Source of the DNA: Calditrichales bacterium
GTDB lineage: Bacteria > Calditrichota > Calditrichia > Calditrichales > J004
Direction: 5' to 3'
DNA: 64,000 nt
Assembly (NCBI GenBank): GCA_015493745.1
Contig: WGCN01000216.1
Location: 1-64,000 of the forward strand
Part shown: piece after piece, positions 28,732 to 38,977 of the stretch
Layout: every line of letters starts with the position of its first letter
How positions within the stretch are numbered: position 1 is the stretch's first letter
Made by a program: the position numbers and the translations under genes
The notes under the pieces: model-generated
Databases searched by the model: none
Told to the model about the DNA's origin: nothing
Seen by the model: only the letters and a program-made list of their open reading frames with translations

Positions 28732-29839
28732 AATAGCAGCCCGGCACCTGGTTTCCCTGCTGGTGGTCACCCTGATTCTGGGGGCCTTGATCGTCAACCT
28801 GAACCGCCCGCAAGCCGATCCGCGCCAAAAGGCGCTGAATGAGTGGCTGCAACTTTCTTTTCTGCATGCGGACGATCCGGCCGACCGGGTGCTTTTAAAG
28901 GAAATGCTGGACTATTTTGAGCCGGGAAAGGAGGCTGCTCACCGTCAACTGGTGGAGGATCTGGCAGCGGAAAGCAAGCGGCGGCGTCTGGAGATGGCGC
29001 GGGGGGGTACGGAAAAAAAAGTTCTGGATGCTCAAACCGCGGGTCATATCTTATACATGTTTCTCATGTTCACGCTGATTTTTATCTGCGCCCTGCTGAT
29101 CAGCTATTACGGGGCGCTTACCCTGGGCACGCTGCGGTTTATCTATCAACGGCAACAAAAACCCTCCGCTTTCCGGCGTTGGCTTACCGCCCTGCGTGCG
29201 CGTCCCGATCACTGGCAAGCGGAAACGGCCTGGGTTTATGCCCGTTCTTTGTTAAAACCGGGCGTCATCATTGTGGGCCGCTTTTTCGCCTATGCGGTTT
29301 TGTTTTCTCCGGCTTATGTGCTGGCCTATTCCTTTAAAAGCCGCTTTGACTCGGACATGTTTCTTTTTGTTATCCTGCTGGGGGTGATTTCCAACGGCAT
29401 GCTTATCACGTATACCCATAAGTTTTATACCTTTCTTGACAGTGAAAGCCGCAAAGGCTTTGTCGATCTGGCGCGTGTTAAGCAGATGCACGACAGCTAT
29501 GCTTTTAATAAAAAAAACGGAATCTCCCGGAAACAGCTTTTGCACTGGAACAAGCGTTTTCCCGGACATGTCCTGGGTGTTATTTATGAAAATGCCCATT
29601 ATCAGTATACGCAAACCCTGAAGGAACAGGCCGCTTATCTGATCAGCAGCCTGATCATTACCGAAATGGCCCTGAATGTACAGGGGCATCTCAGTTACAG
29701 CATGCTGCAATATCTCTACTACGGGGATTATGCGCCCGTGGCCCTGATTGTATTGTGTCTGTTCTGGCTGGTAAAGTTAACGGAGCTGGTTGTGGATCTG
29801 GTTGCCTTTCGCCGGGATAAAAAGCTGGGCTATAATTAA
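28724..29839 (+). CDS. Membrane protein resembling a divergent peptide-type ABC transporter permease (BPD_transp_1-like)
   Basis: EQAAYLISSLIITEMALNVQGHLSYSMLQYLYYGDYAPVALIVLCLFWLVKLTELVVDLVAFRRDKKLGYN resembles the DppB C-terminal pattern. Confidence 0.6.
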   Translation: MVKIAARHLVSLLVVTLILGALIVNLNRPQADPRQKALNEWLQLSFLHADDPADRVLLKEMLDYFEPGKEAAHRQLVEDLAAESKRRRLEMARGGTEKKVLDAQTAGHILYMFLMFTLIFICALLISYYGALTLGTLRFIYQRQQKPSAFRRWLTALRARPDHWQAETAWVYARSLLKPGVIIVGRFFAYAVLFSPAYVLAYSFKSRFDSDMFLFVILLGVISNGMLITYTHKFYTFLDSESRKGFVDLARVKQMHDSYAFNKKNGISRKQLLHWNKRFPGHVLGVIYENAHYQYTQTLKEQAAYLISSLIITEMALNVQGHLSYSMLQYLYYGDYAPVALIVLCLFWLVKLTELVVDLVAFRRDKKLGYN

Positions 29840-29935
29840 GGCGGGAAAAGCAGACCTCACAGCGGGAACAGGACTAAAAAGCCCCCGGATAAGATGACAC
29901 CCCTGTTCCGGGTATTGAGGCAAAACTACCCGGGA

Positions 29936-30409
29936 TCAGCCTTTACCTCGCCCGCGCTCCTGTGTCAGCACCTCATCAATCCGGTCGTTATCCTCAACAC
30001 CGTGTTCGTCGGTTTTGTCATATTTACTGCCGTAACCTTTGTTTTGCCGGATTTGATTCAGCTCGTTTTTCTTGGCATACAGTTCGCTCAGTTTTTGCGG
30101 ATCAAGCCCCACCAACTGACACTTGCTGACCCAAAAGTGCAGCTCATCGATCAGCTCGATACGCACATGATCCCAGTTGATGCTGTCCTTGTCTTTCCAC
30201 CATTTCCAGGGCAGCTCCTGTTCCAGTTCAATCGATTCGTGAATTTGGGCCCGGTTATAGTTTAGCAGCCAGGCCACGCGGTTTTTTATGGTCTCCTTGT
30301 CATTACGGCTCTGATCGCACAACTTATCGTAATCCTGACCGTGGCGTTCGCGCAGAATACGTTTGTTCAACTCATATTGTTTTTTAAAAATATCATCCAA
30401 CAGACTCAT
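29936..30409 (-). CDS. dUTP diphosphatase-like (all-alpha, dimeric dUTPase/MazG-like)
   Basis: Start revised to ATG 30409 (MSLLDDIFKKQYELN); ESIELEQELPWKWWKDKDSINWDHVRIELIDELHFW. Confidence 0.75.
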   Translation of the reverse strand: MSLLDDIFKKQYELNKRILRERHGQDYDKLCDQSRNDKETIKNRVAWLLNYNRAQIHESIELEQELPWKWWKDKDSINWDHVRIELIDELHFWVSKCQLVGLDPQKLSELYAKKNELNQIRQNKGYGSKYDKTDEHGVEDNDRIDEVLTQERGRGKG

Positions 30410-30410
30410 G

Positions 30411-31892
30411 TCAGCCTCCGTTTTTTGTATCGTTAAAACCACGGGCCTTAAGTACCAGCCGCGTTTTAAGCTTATGTAAATCTTCTTCCAGCCCCACGGG
30501 ATACTGGTGGGGGTTGACAAAGCGTTTTATCCCTTTGTGAAAATGTTTTAACTGTTGCCGGGCATGCCGGCGAATGCTATGGATATCGGGAACCTGATAG
30601 ACACAACGACCCCGGCGAAAGATGGGTTTTAATAAATCCTCATGTTCAAAGGAAGCGTCAAACTTTTTACGGCGGGTGATATCAAAGGGATCGACGATGA
30701 CCGTTTGCTTGTTGATGCCGCTGATTTCGTCATAGATGGCATCTCCGGCATATTCCCCCTGTTTTTTGTAACGCCGCACCTGCAACATACCGGGATTGGA
30801 TATTTTAACATTCTGTTCGGAAAGCTTAATCTTGTATTCCCATTCTCCTTTTTCCGACTTCAGGGCATTTAATTTGTATACCCCTCCCAGGGCGGGCTGG
30901 TCATAAGCGGTGGCCAGTTTGGTGCCCACGCCCCACACGGTGATGCGCGCACCCTGCGCTTTAAGGGATTGAATGATGTTTTCATCCAGATCGTTACTGG
31001 CGTAAATGCGGCTGTCCCTGAAGCCGGCTTCATCCAGCATGTGCCGGGCCTGAATGCTCAGATAGGCCAGGTCGCCGGAATCGAGGCGGATGCCCATCAG
31101 CTTAAAGCCCTTTTTCTTTAACCGCTTGCCGGTTTCGATGGCTTTTTTTACTCCTTCGAGGGTGTTGTAGGTATCCACCAGGAAAACGCTGTTATCGGGT
31201 AAAACATCGCCATACACATCAAAGGCTTCCTGTTCGCTTTCAAAGGTCATAATCCAGCTATGGGCATGGGTGCCGCGCACGGGAATATCAAACAGGCGTC
31301 CCGCCAGCACATTGGATGTGGCCGAACAACCGCCGATATAAGCCGCGCGACTGACGGCCAGTCCGCCGTCTATGCCATGTGCCCGTCGCAAGCCGAACTC
31401 CAAAACCGGTTCTTCCCCGGCGGCCTGTACCACACGGGAGGATTTGGTGGCAATCAGCGATTGAAAATTAATCAGGTTGAGCAGGGGTGTTTCTATAAGC
31501 TGGCACTGGATGATCGGTCCGCGGACACGCACCAGCGGTTCATAGGGAAAAACAATCGTTCCTTCGGGTATGGCTTCCACATCGCACTCAAAGCGGATGC
31601 CGGCCAGGTATTGCAAAAAGGCATCTTCGAAAAAAGGCCGGCTCTCATCATCCTTCAAACCGGCCAGATACTCCAGGTCGTCGGCATGGAAGGTGAAATC
31701 CTGCAAATATTCTATCACATACTGTAAACCGGCGGCGATGGTATAGCCACCGTTAAAAGGATTGCTGCGGAAATTGAGACTGAAGACACTTTCCAGGTCT
31801 TTCTTTCCGGACTTCCAGAAGCCATAGGCCATGCTCAATTCGTAGAAATCGGTCAGGAGGGAGAGCGACGTTTTGTAGATATCTTTAAGCAT
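30411..31892 (-). CDS. pncB: Nicotinate phosphoribosyltransferase
   Basis: LTDFYELSMAYGFWKSGK; FGLRRAHGIDGGLAVSRAAYIGG; GIRLDSGDLAYLS; WGVGTKLATAYDQPALGGVYKL. Confidence 0.96.
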   Translation of the reverse strand: MLKDIYKTSLSLLTDFYELSMAYGFWKSGKKDLESVFSLNFRSNPFNGGYTIAAGLQYVIEYLQDFTFHADDLEYLAGLKDDESRPFFEDAFLQYLAGIRFECDVEAIPEGTIVFPYEPLVRVRGPIIQCQLIETPLLNLINFQSLIATKSSRVVQAAGEEPVLEFGLRRAHGIDGGLAVSRAAYIGGCSATSNVLAGRLFDIPVRGTHAHSWIMTFESEQEAFDVYGDVLPDNSVFLVDTYNTLEGVKKAIETGKRLKKKGFKLMGIRLDSGDLAYLSIQARHMLDEAGFRDSRIYASNDLDENIIQSLKAQGARITVWGVGTKLATAYDQPALGGVYKLNALKSEKGEWEYKIKLSEQNVKISNPGMLQVRRYKKQGEYAGDAIYDEISGINKQTVIVDPFDITRRKKFDASFEHEDLLKPIFRRGRCVYQVPDIHSIRRHARQQLKHFHKGIKRFVNPHQYPVGLEEDLHKLKTRLVLKARGFNDTKNGG

Positions 31893-32039
31893 ACTTTCCT
31901 CGTGTGGATCGACTGAAAATAACCAAAGGCTCTGTTAATGCCAAACAATTTGTTATGCTTTTGTGGTATTTTCGTCAGGCGGACCGCTTAATGTGGAGGC
32001 TCTTGGTAACAGGAGACAAAAGGCGCTTTTTTCTTGTTT

Positions 32040-32226
32040 GCTGCTTTTTACACAGGCCGGCCGCGGCACGCCGGTGTTCTGTTGGCTCCCGGATGAGGAG
32101 TACCCCGGCTACACCCGCCGTCCGCATAAAATGGCCCTCCCGGCGGAAAAAGGGCCTCACCGGCTGACATTGATTGACGACAGCGGCCATGAACGGCGCC
32201 TCGCCGTTGAGGTGATTAATGAATAA
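32040..32226 (+). pseudogene. Remnant of a PBP1C-like C-terminal domain
   Basis: TPVFCWLPDEEYPGYTRRPHKMALPAEKGPHRLTLIDDSGHERRLAVEVINE resembles the C-terminal domain of PbpC; no transglycosylase/transpeptidase ORF upstream. Confidence 0.5.
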
Positions 32227-32591
32227 GATGACGCGTTTTCATGCTTGGGCGCCCCTCCCTTCATTTCCCTTAAGCGGGATGCTTTGACGAAGCCCGTTTA
32301 AAACAGAATGCTGAGCATCAGGCTTTGGCAGGTCAACACATCGTTGTACTCCCGTTCTCCGGGGACTGTTTTGCCATACAGGAAGCAGTGTTGTTGAATA
32401 TCTTCCTCAGAGTACTTTTGATTTATTTAATGTTCGGGTTGGGCTAAATTTTATAAATTTTCGGTTTTCAAAAACCGGATAAAAAAAGGAAAAGGAAAAG
32501 CTGTCTGAAACTAAATCCATCTATTCCCGCAATTCATTGCGAAAATTCAAGGGTTTTGCTATATTTGCGCTTTCGCAAAACCAAGGCTGTA

Positions 32592-33218
32592 ATGAAGAAT
32601 ATCGCCGTATTAGCTACCGGGCGTGGTACAAATTTTAAAAGCCTGTGCCGGGCCGGGCTACAGAAACAATTTCCCGGAAAAATAGCCTTGCTTGTCGCCG
32701 GAAGGGAAAATATCGGCGCATTGGATGTTGCGGAGGAGTTCAATATCCCGCGTTATGTGCTCGACCCCAAACACTTCCCCTCACAGGAACAGTACAATAC
32801 AGAGCTGGAAGCGCTTTTATCCCGGTTTGATATCCATTGGATCGCCCTGGCCGGCTGGCTGCGAAAAATAGCTGCGGAACTGATAGAAAAATACCCCAAC
32901 CGGATCGTGAATATTCACCCGGCCCTGTTGCCCTTTTTTGGCGGCAGGGGCATGTATGGCATGCATGTCCACCGCGCGGTGTGGGAAAGCGGCATGCTGG
33001 TCTCCGGCGCCACCGTGCATTTTGTTGATGAGCAGTACGATCATGGAGCCATTATCATGCAGCAATGCGTGGCCCTGAGCCCCGAAGATAAGGCGGATGA
33101 TATCGCCCGGAAAGTGTTACGCGCGGAGCATGAGCTTTTTCCCAAAGCGCTGAAACGTGTTTTAAGTACCCCGTACACGGTAAAGAATAATCGCGTCTAT
33201 TTTAAACCAGGAGCATAG
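32592..33218 (+). CDS. purN: Phosphoribosylglycinamide formyltransferase
   Basis: Start revised to ATG 32592; IAVLATGRGTNFKSL; IVNIHPALLPFFGG; GATVHFVDEQYDHGAIIMQ. Confidence 0.95.
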   Translation: MKNIAVLATGRGTNFKSLCRAGLQKQFPGKIALLVAGRENIGALDVAEEFNIPRYVLDPKHFPSQEQYNTELEALLSRFDIHWIALAGWLRKIAAELIEKYPNRIVNIHPALLPFFGGRGMYGMHVHRAVWESGMLVSGATVHFVDEQYDHGAIIMQQCVALSPEDKADDIARKVLRAEHELFPKALKRVLSTPYTVKNNRVYFKPGA

Positions 33219-34754
33219 ATGTCCCGTAAACGCGCCTTAATCAGTTTAAGCGATAAGCAAAACATCGAAGAAGTTGCCCGGGCCCTGATACGGTTCGATT
33301 ATGAAATCATCTCTTCCGGCGGCACCTTTCGTTTCCTTCAGGACTGCGGTATTCCGGTTACCCCCGTTGACGAAGTGACCGGTTTTCCCGAAATACTGGA
33401 CGGACGGGTGAAAACCCTGCACCCGCATATTCACGGCGGCATTCTGGCCCGGCGGGAAGCGGCGCATATGCGGCAACTGGCCCAACATAAAATTGAACTC
33501 ATTTCAACGGTTATCGTTAACCTATATCCCTTTGAAAAAGCCACGGCCCGGGAAGATATAAGTCTGCCGGAAGCAGTGGAACAGATTGATATCGGCGGAC
33601 CAACCCTGTTGCGGGCGGCGGCAAAAAACTTTCATTGGGTAACCGTGTTGAGCGATCCGGATCAGTATCCGGCCTTTCTGGAACAGTTGCAGGCTAACGG
33701 GGGCGACACGGACGAGGCTTTCCGTAAACAATGCGCCGTACGGGTATTTCAAACCCTGGCCCGCTATAACGCCTCGATCGCGGATTATCTGAATGAGGAA
33801 AAAGAATTGCCGCAAACCTATGTGATGAGCGGAATAAAAGAACAGGCCCTGCGCTATGGGGAAAACCCCCACCAGCGGGCAGCCTGGTATAAGGTGGTAA
33901 ACAAATCCTCCCTGGGCGATATCAGACAGCTTCATGGCCGGGAACTCAGCTTTAACAATTTGCTGGATATTCAGGCGGCTTTGAACATCGTCGCCGAGTT
34001 TGAATCGGCGGCCTGCGTGATAATTAAGCACAACAATCCCTGCGGTATCGGCACGGCGGAAAATCTTTCGGAAGCACACAAACTGGCCCGCTCCACCGAC
34101 CCGGTGTCATCCTTCGGGAGCATCATCTCCTTTAACCGCGTTGTGGATGCGGCCCTGGCCGAAGAGCTGGCCTCCTTTTTCACCGAGTGCATTGTCGCGC
34201 CCGGTTTTGAAGAAGACGCTTTGCAGCGTTTGCGCAAAAAAAAGAATCTGCGGCTGTTAACCTTTAATCCGGATCGCTTTTCCATGCCGGAGTGGGATGT
34301 TAAGGTCTTAAGCGGCGGATTTCTGGTGCAGGAGACGGACAGGCGCGGGGACGATGTGCGCCGGGCGCGGGTGGTTACCAAGAGGACGCCGACGGAAGAA
34401 GAATGGCAGGCGCTGGATTTCGCCTGGAAAACGGTACGGCACGTAAAGTCCAACGCCATAGTCTTTACCAACGCCCGGCAAACCCTGGGTATCGGCGCGG
34501 GGCAGATGTCGCGGGTGGATTCCACGGAGATAGCCATAAAAAAAGCACAAAACGCCGCTTTAAGCTTAAAGAATTCCGCCGTCGCATCCGATGCTTTCTT
34601 TCCTTTTAAGGATGGCGTGGAGGCCCTGATTGCGGCGGGAGCCACGGCGGTAATACAGCCCGGCGGTTCCATCCGGGATGAAGAGGTGATCGAAGCGGCG
34701 GATAAGGCGGGAATCACCATGGTTTTTAGCGGATCACGACATTTTAAACATTAA
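33219..34754 (+). CDS. purH: Bifunctional AICAR transformylase / IMP cyclohydrolase
   Basis: ALISLSDKQNIEEVARAL; GRVKTLHPHIHGGIL; IDIGGPTLLRAAAKN; RYGENPHQRAAWY; FPFKDGVEALIAAGATAVIQPGGSIRDEEVI. Confidence 0.98.
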   Translation: MSRKRALISLSDKQNIEEVARALIRFDYEIISSGGTFRFLQDCGIPVTPVDEVTGFPEILDGRVKTLHPHIHGGILARREAAHMRQLAQHKIELISTVIVNLYPFEKATAREDISLPEAVEQIDIGGPTLLRAAAKNFHWVTVLSDPDQYPAFLEQLQANGGDTDEAFRKQCAVRVFQTLARYNASIADYLNEEKELPQTYVMSGIKEQALRYGENPHQRAAWYKVVNKSSLGDIRQLHGRELSFNNLLDIQAALNIVAEFESAACVIIKHNNPCGIGTAENLSEAHKLARSTDPVSSFGSIISFNRVVDAALAEELASFFTECIVAPGFEEDALQRLRKKKNLRLLTFNPDRFSMPEWDVKVLSGGFLVQETDRRGDDVRRARVVTKRTPTEEEWQALDFAWKTVRHVKSNAIVFTNARQTLGIGAGQMSRVDSTEIAIKKAQNAALSLKNSAVASDAFFPFKDGVEALIAAGATAVIQPGGSIRDEEVIEAADKAGITMVFSGSRHFKH

Positions 34755-35807
<1,053 letters not shown>

Positions 35808-35825
35808 TAAGATGATGTTGGTTTA

Positions 35826-36617
35826 ATGAATCCATTTCTACAGTTTGTATCACATTTCAGGCAGGCCCTGTTGTTGTGGCTTTACATCGTGCTCTCATTT
35901 TTACTGATCCTGTCCAGTGAAAGCAGAGTGGCCGAGGGACTGCGTTCCACCAGCCTGCATTTGATCGGTACATTGGATGAAATGGCTTCTTCGGTTGGCA
36001 ATTATTTCTATTTAAGCGAGGAAAACCGGCAACTGCGTAAAGAGAATACACGCCTGGCCTATGAGAATTTTCAATTGCAGGACGCCCTGCTGGAAAACAT
36101 CCGCCTACGTAAAATCCTGCGGTTTTCCTACAGTGTGGATTATGATCTTTTACCGGCCAAGGTAGTGGGCTTCAGTCCGCAAAGCCAGATAACGGGCCTG
36201 CTGCTTTCATCGGACAATATGCAATCGATAAAAAAAAACAGCGCCGTGATGACCGCCGACGGCCTGGTAGGTAAAATTGTAAAACTCAGCGGCCGGTTTG
36301 CCATTGCCCAAATCCTTTTTGATGCCAATATCCGTGTAAGCGCCCGCGTGCAGCGTAACCGTGAACTGGGTCTCATCAAATGGGATGGTGCCAGGGGCCT
36401 GTTGTTGGATCAGGTGGCCAATACGGTGCGGATCGAGGTGGGTGATGTGGTTTATACCTCGGGGATGAGTCAAATATATCCCCCCAATATAAAGATCGGT
36501 GTGGTCAGTGAGGTACAGGAACAGGAAAATGTACTTTTTCAGCGTATCCGGGTTATCCCCAGTGTAAACTTTGACGCTTTGGACGAAGTGCTTATCTACA
36601 GGGAGATGCCCCGGTGA
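35826..36617 (+). CDS. mreC: Rod shape-determining protein MreC
   Basis: Position after mreB; coiled-coil LRKENTRLAYENFQL; GDVVYTSGMSQIYPPNIKIGVV. Confidence 0.95.
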   Translation: MNPFLQFVSHFRQALLLWLYIVLSFLLILSSESRVAEGLRSTSLHLIGTLDEMASSVGNYFYLSEENRQLRKENTRLAYENFQLQDALLENIRLRKILRFSYSVDYDLLPAKVVGFSPQSQITGLLLSSDNMQSIKKNSAVMTADGLVGKIVKLSGRFAIAQILFDANIRVSARVQRNRELGLIKWDGARGLLLDQVANTVRIEVGDVVYTSGMSQIYPPNIKIGVVSEVQEQENVLFQRIRVIPSVNFDALDEVLIYREMPR

Positions 36618-37105
36618 ATCAGGAAATCCGCTATGCGTTAATAATCGGTACGCTGTACGGTCTGGGCGCCATACTTCTGCAAAGCCTGTTGGTTCCCTTT
36701 ATTGAAATTTCGGTAAGCCGGCCCGACCTGGTTTTGGTGATGGTTTTACTTTTGGCGCGCCGTTTCGGCAGCACTTCCGGAAGTACCATCGGTTTTGTTT
36801 TGGGAATCATACAAGACGCGGTAACGGCCATGCCCATAGGTCTGTCTGCCCTGCCCAAGGCGATAGCCGGTTACAGCGCCGGTAAAATGAGCCTGTTTAA
36901 ATTTGAAGGCCCGTTTGCCTATTTGTGGTATATCCTTTTTATTTTCATCCATGAATTTATTTATTACTGGCTGATGCATTACAAGATGGATGCTTCATTT
37001 TCATTTTTAATATACTCCCGTGTTTTTCCTAACACGATATACACTTCCGCCATGCTCTGGGTTGTCAATCTGTTTACCGCCAAGTCCCTGGCCAGAGAGA
37101 TATGA
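36614..37105 (+). CDS. mreD: Rod shape-determining protein MreD
   Basis: Small polytopic protein in mreBCD context, overlapping mreC. Confidence 0.9.
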   Translation: MNQEIRYALIIGTLYGLGAILLQSLLVPFIEISVSRPDLVLVMVLLLARRFGSTSGSTIGFVLGIIQDAVTAMPIGLSALPKAIAGYSAGKMSLFKFEGPFAYLWYILFIFIHEFIYYWLMHYKMDASFSFLIYSRVFPNTIYTSAMLWVVNLFTAKSLAREI

Positions 37106-38973
37106 GTTCTTATTTTTCCGGCGATCGCATGATTAAAAAAAATATATTAACCGTATTAATCATTTTTTTCTTTGCTGTGTTGTGGCTGGGCTTTTTTAAC
37201 CTGCAGGTCGTTAAGCAGGATACCTATCTGCAAAAGTCGCTCAGCAACAGCGTGCGTAAGGATGTGCGTTTGCCGGTGCGCGGGCTTATCCGGGATCGAA
37301 CGGGACGCATACTTGTGGACAACACGGCCGCCTATGCCGTGGCGGTCATCCCCAAGGTTGTTAAACCCCCGGTTCTGGACACGGTGATCACCTTTTTAAA
37401 TTTGAACAAGAAGAAGGTTCTTAAAAAGATCAGACGCCGCGCCGGTTTTCGTCCGGTAACCATTGCCCGGGATGTTGACCGGAAGAAGTTAATCTATCTT
37501 GAAGAAAACCGGCTGCATTTTCCCGGTGTTATTACCCAACTGGAGCCCAAACGGTTTTACCGTGACTCGGTGAACTCTCCGCATCTGTTTGGCGCCATCG
37601 GTGAGGTGAGCGTGGAAGACCAGAAACGCAATCCCTTTTATGAAAATGGCGAGCTTATAGGAAAATCCGCCCTGGAAAAAGAGTATGATGCCGAATTGCG
37701 CGGCGTGGCCGGTGTTGAATACAAGATGGTGGATGCTTCCGGACAGGAGCTGGGATATTTAAACAGTGAGTTCAACGTGGAGCCGCAACATGGCAGCGAT
37801 ATCTACCTGACGATGGATTACAACATGCAGGCCTTTGCCGAATCCCTGATGACGGGGATGCGGGGTTCCCTGGTGGCTCTGGATGTCCGTAACGGCGGTA
37901 TACTGGCCATGGTCAGCAAACCCGATTATGATCCGCGCCTGCTGGCCGGGAAAATAGATACCAAAACATGGAACCGGCTGCTCAACGATGATGGCCATCC
38001 GCTCTATAGCCGCGCCATACAAAGCGTTTATCCTCCGGGTTCCACTTACAAAATCGTTACCGCCCTGGCGGCCCTGCAGGAGAAGATAATCACACCGCAA
38101 TGGAAGGTCTTTTGTCCGGGATACTTTAAACTGGGCCGGCGCACCATACGCTGCTGGAATGCCGGAGGGCATGGTGAAGTGGATTTGTATGGCGCCATAC
38201 GCGGCTCCTGCAATGTCTATTTTTATAAACTGGGTCTGAAGATCGGTCTTGATGTTTGGGAGAAATACAGTAAGCTGTTTGCTTTTGGCAAAAAAACCGG
38301 TATCGACCTGCCGAATGAGTCCAGCGGACTGGTACCCAGTACCGCCTATTTTAATCATCGCTACGGAAAAAACGGCTGGACAAGAGGCAACCTGGCCAAT
38401 CTGGCCATCGGACAGGGAGAATTGCTGGTAACACCACTGCAAATGGCCCAGTTTGCCATGATTCTGGCCAACCGGGGAAGTTATTACCGTCCTCATCTCC
38501 TGGATCATACCTATAATTTTGCCGATAAGTCGGTTTCGTACTATCCGGTGGAACCCCATTATGTTCAGGGGATTTCCAATGAGAACTATGATGTGGTGCT
38601 GGAGGGTATGCGCCGGGTGATGGATGGCGGCACGGGATGGCGCGGCAAGGTCCCCGGGATTGAAATGGCCGGAAAAACAGGTACGGCACAGAACCCGCAT
38701 GGCGAGCCCCATGCCTGGTTTATCACCTTTGCTCCGTATAAAATCCCGGAAGTGGCCCTGGCGGTTATTATTGAAAACGGCGGCGGCGGCGGAGCCAATG
38801 CGGCGCCGGTGGCCCGTATGTTTCTGGAAAAGTATTTCTTCAACCGTCTTATTCCACGGCCGGCGCCCAAAAAGAAAGTTGAAGAAGAACTGGCCCCCAT
38901 AGACAGCCTTATATTGCCGGTGGAGATACCGACTCCCATTTTGATGGTACCAAGCATGGAGGATAGTTTATAG
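37102..38973 (+). CDS. mrdA: Penicillin-binding protein 2
   Basis: VRLPVRGLIRDRTGRILVDN; YPPGSTYKIVTALAAL; MAGKTGTAQNP. Confidence 0.96.
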   Translation: MSSYFSGDRMIKKNILTVLIIFFFAVLWLGFFNLQVVKQDTYLQKSLSNSVRKDVRLPVRGLIRDRTGRILVDNTAAYAVAVIPKVVKPPVLDTVITFLNLNKKKVLKKIRRRAGFRPVTIARDVDRKKLIYLEENRLHFPGVITQLEPKRFYRDSVNSPHLFGAIGEVSVEDQKRNPFYENGELIGKSALEKEYDAELRGVAGVEYKMVDASGQELGYLNSEFNVEPQHGSDIYLTMDYNMQAFAESLMTGMRGSLVALDVRNGGILAMVSKPDYDPRLLAGKIDTKTWNRLLNDDGHPLYSRAIQSVYPPGSTYKIVTALAALQEKIITPQWKVFCPGYFKLGRRTIRCWNAGGHGEVDLYGAIRGSCNVYFYKLGLKIGLDVWEKYSKLFAFGKKTGIDLPNESSGLVPSTAYFNHRYGKNGWTRGNLANLAIGQGELLVTPLQMAQFAMILANRGSYYRPHLLDHTYNFADKSVSYYPVEPHYVQGISNENYDVVLEGMRRVMDGGTGWRGKVPGIEMAGKTGTAQNPHGEPHAWFITFAPYKIPEVALAVIIENGGGGGANAAPVARMFLEKYFFNRLIPRPAPKKKVEEELAPIDSLILPVEIPTPILMVPSMEDSL

Positions 38974-38977
38974 CCTT

